A stretch of 34,916 nt of DNA from assembly GCA_020629965.1 (NCBI GenBank), contig JAHDCG010000036.1, positions 13,502-48,417 on the forward strand, given 5' to 3'. The stretch comes from Saprospiraceae bacterium. Its GTDB lineage: Bacteria > Bacteroidota > Bacteroidia > Chitinophagales > Saprospiraceae. Position numbers and translations under genes: made by a program. Below the pieces are notes generated by a model. The model was not told the origin of the DNA. It worked only from the letters and a program-made list of their open reading frames with translations, and did no database searches. Positions 8,427 to 14,777 of the stretch are shown one piece after another; position 1 is the first letter of the stretch, and each line of letters opens with the position of its first letter.

Positions 8427-9770
8427 TTATTCCCCCACCCACCCCAATACCAAGTCCGGCCAAAAAGCCGCTACGCCCAAAAACACCAACTGTATCGCTA
8501 CAAAAGGCACAATGCCTCGGTACAGATGCCCCGTCGTCACTTCGGGCGGCGCGACACCTTTTAAGTAAAAAAGCGAAAAACCGAAGGGCGGAGAGAGAAA
8601 AGAAGTCTGCAAATTCAGCGCGAGCAAAATACCTATCCACAGCAAATTCATTTCCAACTCGATAAAAACGGGCAGCACCACGGGCACGATGATAAAAATG
8701 ATTTCGATGAAGTCGATGAAAAAACCGGCGATGAAAACCACGACCATGACCAGCAACAAAAACATGCCGGGCGAGAGGTTGCTTTCGTTGATGAGATTGA
8801 CCAAAAAAGTATCGCCGCCCATGCTGCGAAAAACAAAGGTAAATGTCGTCGCGCCCAATAAAATCAGGAAAACCATGCAGGTCAGGTGCATCGTTTCTTC
8901 GCCGACCTGTCGGATGACCGTGAGGTTGAGTCCGCTCGTTTTGTCTTGATTGTTCGGCATAAAACGCGGGGCGAAATACGTCAAAATCATTGCTCCCAAT
9001 GCACCGATTGCCGCCGCCTCGGTCGGGGTAGCAATGCCCGCGAAGATGCTGCCGAGTACCGCCAATATCAAAATCAACGGCAGCAAAAAAGCCCCGATAA
9101 CCCGTCGCCAAAAGTATTCACTTTGCCGAAAGGCTTTGATTTCTGCGGCGGGCATGGCGGGCGCCCACTGCGGTTTGACTTTGGCAATTATCAGAATGTA
9201 AATCACGTACAAAAGCACCAACAAAGCACTCGGTATCAGTGCGGCTTTGAACAGATCGCCGACCGAGACATTGAGCCGCGAGGCCAACAAAACCAAGACC
9301 ACCGAGGGCGGAATTATCTGTCCTAAAGTCCCGGAGCTTGCAATCACGCCCGTCGCCAATTCGGTCTTATACCCGCGTTTCAGCATGACGGGCAGACTAA
9401 TCAATCCCATCGTCACCACCGTCGCGCCGACAATACCCGTCGAGGCCGCCAACAGCGCACCGACCACCACCACGCTAATCGCCAAACCGCCGCGCATCTG
9501 CCCGAAAAGCATAGACATCGTCTCCAACATATTCTCGGCGAGTTTGGATTTTTCGAGCATAATTCCCATAAAAATAAAGAGCGGTACGGCGAGCAGGACG
9601 AAGTTTTGCATCGTCCCGAAAATGCGCAAAGGCAAGGCGTTAAAAGTTACCGGCTCCAAAAAACACAGCGCGTAAATCACGGAAATACCGCCTAAAGTTA
9701 TCGACACGGGATAGCCGTAGAGGATGAGCAGGAAGATGCTGAAGAAGAGCAGAATGGCGAGTAGCTCCAT
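8427..9770 (-). CDS. dctM: TRAP transporter large permease subunit (DctM-like)
   Basis: The 447-residue membrane subunit of a tripartite ATP-independent periplasmic transporter, which imports an organic acid or similar solute using an ion gradient. About a dozen hydrophobic helices are visible. Family signatures include VPLFIFMGIMLEKSKLAENM near 62-81, GGLAISVVVVGALLAASTGI near 94-113 and GTLGQIIPPSVVLVLLA near 147-163. It lies 49 bases after the small permease gene, and the gap consists of heptad repeats. No substrate-binding DctP protein is encoded nearby, so the substrate cannot be assigned. The ATG at 9770 matches the family N-terminus. Confidence 0.95.
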   Translation of the reverse strand: MELLAILLFFSIFLLILYGYPVSITLGGISVIYALCFLEPVTFNALPLRIFGTMQNFVLLAVPLFIFMGIMLEKSKLAENMLETMSMLFGQMRGGLAISVVVVGALLAASTGIVGATVVTMGLISLPVMLKRGYKTELATGVIASSGTLGQIIPPSVVLVLLASRLNVSVGDLFKAALIPSALLVLLYVIYILIIAKVKPQWAPAMPAAEIKAFRQSEYFWRRVIGAFLLPLILILAVLGSIFAGIATPTEAAAIGALGAMILTYFAPRFMPNNQDKTSGLNLTVIRQVGEETMHLTCMVFLILLGATTFTFVFRSMGGDTFLVNLINESNLSPGMFLLLVMVVVFIAGFFIDFIEIIFIIVPVVLPVFIELEMNLLWIGILLALNLQTSFLSPPFGFSLFYLKGVAPPEVTTGHLYRGIVPFVAIQLVFLGVAAFWPDLVLGWVGE

Positions 9771-9778
9771 TGTTTTGA

Positions 9779-9813
9779 GACGTTAGATTTTAGATGTTAG
9801 ACGTTAGACTTTT
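9779..9813 (-). repeat. heptanucleotide tract, GATTTTA family
   Basis: Five 7-base units on the plus strand (GACGTTA, GATTTTA, GATGTTA, GACGTTA, GACTTTT). Read in the gene direction they are TAACGTC/TAAAATC units ending eight bases before the dctM ATG. Confidence 0.8.
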
Positions 9814-9880
9814 CCTGTTTTACCTCTTCTTGATTTTGGGATAAATTTCCTGTCTTACCTCTTCTTGACTTTGGGATAAA
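9811..9880 (-). repeat. exact-length 35-bp tandem duplication across the dctQ stop
   Basis: 9811-9845 and 9846-9880 are head-to-tail copies differing at two positions (TTTCCTG.TTTACCTCTTCTTGA.TTTGGGATAAA is shared). The unit is 35 bases, five times seven. One copy codes for the last residues of DctQ; the other lies beyond the stop. Confidence 0.8.
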
Positions 9881-10371
9881 GTTTGAATTGCGGTGATTAT
9901 TTCGGAAACGGCTTGTAGTAAAAGCAAAATAAAACACAGCGGTATCGCACTTTTTATTACCCACAAATACGGCAAACCGTCGGGCTGTGCGCTGCCTTCC
10001 ATCTGCGAAAAACTTTGCAGCGTGAAGGGAATTGCCACCCATAAAATGAGCAGACACCACGGAATGAGAAAGAGAATACTGCCGGCAAGATTGACCCACG
10101 CTTTATCGCGCGCGGAAAATTCGGCGTAAAACAAATCTACGCGCACGTGCTTGTCTTTGCGCAGCGCAAAAGCCGAACCGAGCAGAAAAATCAGCGCGAA
10201 AACCTGCCATTCCAACTCTCCCATCCACGCCCGCGAGTCGCCCAAAATGCGGCGGTACAGCACATCACCGCAGGTCAAAAAGACGAGCAGCACCGTCAGC
10301 CAACCGGCGATTTTACCGAAGAAAGCCGTGATACGGTTTATCGTTTTTTGTAAAGAAATCAGAAAATTCAT
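9820..10371 (-). CDS. dctQ: TRAP transporter small permease subunit (DctQ-like)
   Basis: A 183-residue integral membrane protein with four hydrophobic helices (about 22-40, 55-73, 95-120, 140-162). It has the DctQ layout, including the charged ELEWQVFALIFLLGSAFALRKDKHVRVDLF segment near 51-80 that connects helices 2 and 3. It partners the large permease encoded directly downstream. The charged C-terminus (SQSQEEVRQEIYPKIKKR) is specified partly by one copy of a 35-bp tandem duplication, so the original stop may have shifted. No TAnnTTTG box is obvious upstream. A REP-like element lies 150 bases upstream, and no DctP gene is present. Confidence 0.92.
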   Translation of the reverse strand: MNFLISLQKTINRITAFFGKIAGWLTVLLVFLTCGDVLYRRILGDSRAWMGELEWQVFALIFLLGSAFALRKDKHVRVDLFYAEFSARDKAWVNLAGSILFLIPWCLLILWVAIPFTLQSFSQMEGSAQPDGLPYLWVIKSAIPLCFILLLLQAVSEIITAIQTLSQSQEEVRQEIYPKIKKR

Positions 10372-10518
10372 CTTGCAGGATTGAGAAAAGAAAAATCGTA
10401 AATCAATCTTTCGCGAAGCAACGAAAAGCGAAAGCAGATTTTAAACTGCAAGGAAAGAAATTAAAACGGAAATAAAAAATCGAAGGAAACCGAATTTTGG
10501 AAAGAACTCCGTGTAAAA

Positions 10519-10563
10519 GTGCCGACGGCACGAGGCACTTAAGCCCGGTACGTGAGTGCCGGG
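10519..10563 (+). repeat. two-hairpin REP-like element, copy 3
   Basis: GTGCC-GAC-GGCAC (10519-10531), a 12-nt linker, and CCCGGTAC-GTGA-GTGCCGGG (10544-10563). It lies between the start of dctQ and the end of the PspC gene, both leftward. Nothing else is visible in the gap 10372-10597. Confidence 0.85.
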
Positions 10564-10597
10564 TACATAATTACCGGCGAAAAAACAACCGATAACC

Positions 10598-10810
10598 CTA
10601 TCGAAAAATACTCTGCTGCTCTCGAATATACTCCTTTACATTCAGCCAAAAAGCCGCAAACAAATACAGTAAAATCGGTGAACCCAGAGTCACGAAAGAA
10701 ATATAGATAAAATACAAACGCACCCGCGCCGAGGCGACGCCCATTTTTTCGCCTAAATAAGAGCAAACGCCGAATGCGTTGCGGTCGATAATGTCTTTTA
10801 GTTTTTTCAT
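10598..10810 (-). CDS. PspC-domain membrane protein
   Basis: A 70-residue protein that is essentially a single PspC domain: AFGVCSYLGEKMGVASARVRLYFIYISFVTLGSPILLYLFAAFWLN, with one long hydrophobic hairpin (about 32-58) and a charged tail KEYIREQQ. In Proteobacteria PspC belongs to the phage-shock envelope-stress system; the short Bacteroidota versions are of unknown function. I place the start at ATG 10810. The in-frame TTG at 10837 cannot be the start because it lies inside the -7 box TATATTTG read on the minus strand (10835-10842). No other psp gene is adjacent. Confidence 0.85.
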   Translation of the reverse strand: MKKLKDIIDRNAFGVCSYLGEKMGVASARVRLYFIYISFVTLGSPILLYLFAAFWLNVKEYIREQQSIFR

Positions 10811-10834
10811 CGGATCGTTTTTTATGTTATTTTC

Positions 10835-10842
10835 CAAATATA
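10835..10842 (-). promoter_or_regulatory. -7 box of the PspC gene
   Basis: The minus strand reads TATATTTG, a perfect TAnnTTTG box, with a TTG about 15 bases further upstream. Transcription should start near 10828, 18 bases before the ATG. Confidence 0.7.
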
Positions 10843-11001
10843 CCGTTTTAAACCGAACAAATTATACACAGGACCACAAATTTACAAATTGTGCCGCTTT
10901 TCATACCGCTTTTTTCGTTTTCGGACTATATTCCCGGTCAATCCCGTTTTTTCACCGAACAAATCGGCAATTTCAACAAAGAAATACCGCCGATTTTTCC
11001 C

Positions 11002-11009
11002 TACATTTG
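11002..11009 (+). promoter_or_regulatory. -7 box of the oligopeptidase gene
   Basis: TACATTTG is a perfect TAnnTTTG box 35 bases before the ATG at 11045. It rules out earlier in-frame starts of the reading frame, which would lie upstream of the transcript. Confidence 0.7.
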
Positions 11010-11044
11010 CGTACCTTTTCCACCTTATACCAACAACAAAAATC

Positions 11045-13210
11045 ATGAAATTAACCAACCTGCACCTCCTCTTTTTGCTTTGCATTTCAACTCTCCTCCT
11101 CCCGAGTTGTTCAAACGAAGTAAATAAAAAATCCAACCAAACGACAAAATCGACTATGTACGATAAAATGAATACGCCCGCGCCCGTCGCCCTCAAAGAG
11201 GCAAAAGAATTGACGACGCTCGGCGATACGCGCACCGACAATTATTACTGGATGAACCAACGCGAAGACCGACGCGTCATCGACCACCTTAACGCCGAAA
11301 ATGCCTACCACGACACGCTGACCGCCCACCTCAAAGAGCCGGCGGAAGATTTATTTAAGGAAATGAAGGCTCGCATTCAGGAAAAAGACGAGTCCGTGCC
11401 TTACCGCGACAACGGCTACTACTACCTCACGCGCTACGAAGAGGGCAACGAATATCCGATTTATTCCCGCAAAAAAGGCAACCTGGAAGCGGAAGAGGAA
11501 ATTATGCTCAACGTCAACGACCTCGCCAAAGACTACGATTATTACGCGGTCGCGGGCAATTCCGTCAGCCCGAATAACGAGCTTTTGGCCTACGGCGAAG
11601 ACACTTTGAGCCGCCGCATTTATACCATTAAAATCAAAAATCTGACGACGGGCGAAATGCTCGAAGATGTCATCCCGAACACCACCGGACGCGCCGTGTG
11701 GGCGAATGACAACAAGACGCTTTTCTACACGGTAAAAGACGAAGCCCTGCGCGGTTACAAGATTTTTAAGCATAAATTAGGCACGCCGAGCACCGACGAC
11801 GAGGAAATTTTTCACGAAAAAGACGACACGTTCTCGACCACGGTTTATAAAACCAAGTCCAAAAAATACATCGTCATCGGTTCTTTTCAAACCGTCTCCA
11901 ACGAGTACCGCGTCGTGAATGCCGACACACCCGATGCGGAATTTAAAATTTTGCAGCCCCGCGAGCGTGACTTGGAACACAGCATTTCGCACTTCGGCGA
12001 CTCGTGGTACATCCTCACCAACCTCGATGCCCGCAACTTCCGCCTGATGAAAACGCCCGAAAATGCCACGGGTAAAGAAAACTGGACGGAGGTCATTCCG
12101 CATCGCGAAGACGTGCTGCTCGAAAATATGGACATTTTTAAAGATTACCTTGTGCTGAGCGAGCGCAAAGGCGGCTTGACGCACCTGCGTATCCGTCCGT
12201 GGGAGGGCGAAGAGCATTACATCGAATTTAAAGACGAAGCGTGGATGGCGTACACCGCCGCTAATCGCGAGTTCGACACCGATATTCTGCGTTTCGGCTA
12301 CCAATCCATGACGACTCCGCCTTCCGTTTATGACTACAACATGGCGACCAAAGACCGCGAACTGATGAAGCAAACCCAAGTCTTGGGCGGCTTTAACGCG
12401 GACGAATACGAGTCGAAACGCGAATTTGTCACCGTGCGCGACGGTGCCAAAGTTCCCGTTTCTATCGTTTATAAAAAATCTGAATTTAAAAAAGACGGCA
12501 CAAATCCTTGTCTGCTCTACGGCTACGGCAGCTACGGCGCGAGCATGGAGCCTTACTTCAGCTCGGCGCGATTGAGTCTGCTCGACCGCGGTTTTGTCTA
12601 TGTCATCGCGCACATTCGCGGCGGCGAGGAAATGGGCAGGCACTGGTACGAAGACGGCAAATTACTCAACAAAAAGAACACTTTCTACGACTTCATCGAC
12701 TGCGGCAAGTGGCTCAAAGAGAACGGTTACTCCGCCGACGACGAACTGTACGCGATGGGCGGCAGCGCGGGCGGTCTGCTCATGGGCGCGGTCATCAACT
12801 ACGCCCCCGAGATGTGGAAAGGCGTAGTCGCCGCCGTGCCTTTTGTGGATGTCGTCACGACGATGCTCGACACGAGTATTCCGCTGACCACCGGCGAGTT
12901 TGACGAATGGGGAAATCCTGCGGAAGAAAAATACTACGCCTACATCAAATCTTACAGCCCCTACGACAACGTGGAGGCGAAAGACTACCCCGCCATGCTC
13001 GTCACGACGGGTCTGCACGACAGTCAAGTGCAGTATTGGGAACCTGCCAAATGGGTCGCCAAGCTGCGCGAAATGAAAACCGACAATAATCCGCTGTTGC
13101 TGCGTACCAATATGGAAGCGGGTCACGGCGGTGCCTCGGGTCGTTTCCGTCGCTTGCAGGAGACGGCGAAGGATTATGCTTTTTTGTTGGATTTGGCGGG
13201 GAAGATTTAG
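11045..13210 (+). CDS. prolyl oligopeptidase-family serine peptidase (PtrB/S9A type), lipoprotein
   Basis: A 721-residue S9 peptidase that cleaves short peptides, in the oligopeptidase B manner after basic residues or after proline. The N-terminal propeller region starts at about residue 45; the C-terminal alpha/beta-hydrolase domain carries GGSAGG with catalytic Ser574, Asp659 in GLHDSQV and His694 in EAGHGG. The spacing of 85 and 35 residues equals that of E. coli PtrB. Family motifs YGSYGA and IRGGEEMGRHWYEDGK are present. A signal peptide with lipobox LLPSC (Cys22) indicates export and lipid anchoring, unlike cytosolic PtrB. The start is set by the signal peptide and the -7 box at 11002-11009. 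A strong terminator follows, so it is a single-gene unit. Confidence 0.95.
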   Translation: MKLTNLHLLFLLCISTLLLPSCSNEVNKKSNQTTKSTMYDKMNTPAPVALKEAKELTTLGDTRTDNYYWMNQREDRRVIDHLNAENAYHDTLTAHLKEPAEDLFKEMKARIQEKDESVPYRDNGYYYLTRYEEGNEYPIYSRKKGNLEAEEEIMLNVNDLAKDYDYYAVAGNSVSPNNELLAYGEDTLSRRIYTIKIKNLTTGEMLEDVIPNTTGRAVWANDNKTLFYTVKDEALRGYKIFKHKLGTPSTDDEEIFHEKDDTFSTTVYKTKSKKYIVIGSFQTVSNEYRVVNADTPDAEFKILQPRERDLEHSISHFGDSWYILTNLDARNFRLMKTPENATGKENWTEVIPHREDVLLENMDIFKDYLVLSERKGGLTHLRIRPWEGEEHYIEFKDEAWMAYTAANREFDTDILRFGYQSMTTPPSVYDYNMATKDRELMKQTQVLGGFNADEYESKREFVTVRDGAKVPVSIVYKKSEFKKDGTNPCLLYGYGSYGASMEPYFSSARLSLLDRGFVYVIAHIRGGEEMGRHWYEDGKLLNKKNTFYDFIDCGKWLKENGYSADDELYAMGGSAGGLLMGAVINYAPEMWKGVVAAVPFVDVVTTMLDTSIPLTTGEFDEWGNPAEEKYYAYIKSYSPYDNVEAKDYPAMLVTTGLHDSQVQYWEPAKWVAKLREMKTDNNPLLLRTNMEAGHGGASGRFRRLQETAKDYAFLLDLAGKI

Positions 13211-13230
13211 AGGCTTGACATAAAATGAAG

Positions 13231-13265
13231 AAGGGTTGTACAATATTTTTGTACAACCCTTTTTT
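13231..13265 (+). terminator. intrinsic terminator of the oligopeptidase gene
   Basis: A perfect 13-bp stem, AAGGGTTGTACAA (13231-13243) with TTGTACAACCCTT (13249-13261), loop TATTT, then a T-run. It starts 20 bases after the stop. Confidence 0.92.
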
Positions 13266-13443
13266 ATTGCCAAAAGCGAAATACTCGCTTTTGCTCCCGT
13301 ACTTTTCCTGCATAAAAAAAAAATCGCTTCCCCGTGTTTACCTTAGCAAAGAAAATCGGAATAAAGAACGACATCGCCGCAAAATTAAATCAAAAAAAAT
13401 CGCGCGGCGTATCTTTTCAATCTTTTCAAAACAAAAATCTATT

Positions 13444-13914
13444 ATGAAAAACTTGATTTTCTTTTTACTTATCCTGTTCTCCTTTTGCCTCATAAGTTGC
13501 GGCGGCAACGACGACGATGCAACTCCCGAAGAAATAAGTGAATTTATGCGGGTAACCATCGACGGTAATTCCTTCGAAGCGCAGGTCGTATCCGGTACCT
13601 CTTCTTCCTTCGTCGGTAATATCATTACCGGTGCAACCCCCGACGGTGAGACCATTCAGGTGATATTCGATGACGAAGACCCGACCGGCACTTCCATCCC
13701 AAACGACCCCATCTTTCCCGGACCTATCACCTACACAAGAAACACAAATATCTCCTTGGCACCTTATGACATTACCGGTTCAGAACTGATTCTTACCGAA
13801 AACGATACTATCAACAATATAGTCGCAGGTACCTTCTCCTTTGAGGCGGTCAATCCCGATAATCCCGACGATGTCGTTATCGGGGTTGACGGTTCGTTTC
13901 GGGGGGAGTACTGA
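13444..13914 (+). CDS. small lipoprotein, DUF6252-like
   Basis: A 156-residue lipoprotein with signal peptide MKNLIFFLLI... and lipobox LISC (Cys19), followed by GGNDDD. The mature domain is beta-rich and Asp/Thr-rich, with FMRVTIDGNSFEAQVVSG near 35-52 and a closing AGTFSFEAVNPDNPDDVVIGVDGSFRGEY. A MxxxIDGxxFxA opening plus a final GTFxFxA...GxF strand pair resembles the DUF6252-type Bacteroidota lipoproteins; this is pattern recognition only. The start is ATG 13444, where the signal peptide begins; earlier in-frame ATGs belong to the terminator of the preceding gene. A near-consensus -7 box (TACCTTAG) lies at 13339-13346. Hairpins with the same stem sequence flank the gene. Confidence 0.82.
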   Translation: MKNLIFFLLILFSFCLISCGGNDDDATPEEISEFMRVTIDGNSFEAQVVSGTSSSFVGNIITGATPDGETIQVIFDDEDPTGTSIPNDPIFPGPITYTRNTNISLAPYDITGSELILTENDTINNIVAGTFSFEAVNPDNPDDVVIGVDGSFRGEY

Positions 13915-13947
13915 TGTTGTTGCAGGAAAAACTTAGTTATTTAAAAC

Positions 13948-13987
13948 AGGGTTGTACGAATTCATTTATTGTACAACCCTCTTTTTT
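13948..13987. terminator. bidirectional terminator between two convergent lipoprotein genes
   Basis: AGGGTTGTAC (13948-13957) pairs with GTACAACCCT (13971-13980). A T-run follows on the plus strand and T-rich sequence follows on the minus strand. Its stem repeats the core of the terminator at 13231. Confidence 0.85.
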
Positions 13988-14553
13988 TACTCTTTAAACT
14001 CATGCCGAAAAATACCCTCGAAAGTGACCCATTTCGGTAATTTGACGTTACTGAAACTGCTGCCGCCGTTACTCGTGCGTTTAAATTTGACTTTGAAATG
14101 CCCGCCGGCAATTTCATTCTCGTAATCCAATTCGGTAATTTCCAAGTAGTTATCGCTGTCCTCGTGCAGCTCGAACTCCTGTCCGCCTAAATCTTCATCT
14201 ACGGTTTGGGACATCCCGGCAGAACAAACAGTTTCGTCGGTTACAGCAGCATCTTCATCATTAGTCAAAGCAAATCGCCCTACCGACCGCGGACATCTGT
14301 CAAAGGAAAAAGCGGTGACACCTGCTATTTCGGGATGAGGATTTGCAAAGCCGTAAGCCATGATATTGTAAACCTCTCGATTATACACATTAATCGACGA
14401 ATATTCTTCATTCATTTCTCCGTTCAGAAAAATCACGGCTTCGTTCAATTCAACCCGGTCGGGCAGGTCAGAGTTAAATTCTTCATTTTTTTTACAAGAA
14501 ACAAGTGTCAATATAAGCAAAAGACAGCAACAGATTGTTTTTGAGTTAATCAT
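13987..14553 (-). CDS. hypothetical lipoprotein
   Basis: A 188-residue lipoprotein with signal peptide MINSKTICCCLLLILTLVSC and lipobox LVSC (Cys20), then KKNEE. The mature part is beta-rich, with LNGEMNEEYSSINVY near 48-62, a central pair of Cys (RCPRS and TVCSAG), and a final ENEIAGGHFKVKFKRTS followed by PKWVTFEGIFRHEF. The AGGHFKVKFKR strand resembles the C-terminal strands of DUF6252-type lipoproteins such as the neighbouring convergent gene, so the two may be distant relatives. The function is unknown. A weak minus-strand -7 box (AATCTTTG) lies about 50 bases upstream of the ATG. Confidence 0.8.
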   Translation of the reverse strand: MINSKTICCCLLLILTLVSCKKNEEFNSDLPDRVELNEAVIFLNGEMNEEYSSINVYNREVYNIMAYGFANPHPEIAGVTAFSFDRCPRSVGRFALTNDEDAAVTDETVCSAGMSQTVDEDLGGQEFELHEDSDNYLEITELDYENEIAGGHFKVKFKRTSNGGSSFSNVKLPKWVTFEGIFRHEFKE

Positions 14554-14695
14554 AGTTTAATGAATTTTGAAGTCTGTGAAGACTCGTTAGAAAACAAAGG
14601 CTCAGTAATTAAAACAAAGATTGTTTCCGTTTGCGGTCGGAAATCATCACAAAAATTAACTTCCGGCACATTTTCCGTCAATCGGAAAATCATTG

Positions 14696-14703
14696 TAGCT
14701 TTG
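14696..14703 (+). promoter_or_regulatory. -7 box of the DUF3352-like gene
   Basis: TAGCTTTG matches TAnnTTTG and lies 75 bases before the ATG at 14778. It makes the earlier in-frame ATG at 14631 untenable. Confidence 0.65.
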
Positions 14704-14777
14704 AGCCGGGCGCACAATCTCTTTTCGCTTACGCAATCGACCATTCCAAGACAAATATACAGCAATCGTACTCCGCT

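Noticed and set aside
10539-10766. A minus-strand frame covering the end of the PspC gene and the REP-like element
   Set aside because: It is out of frame with the PspC domain and mostly translates the repeat.
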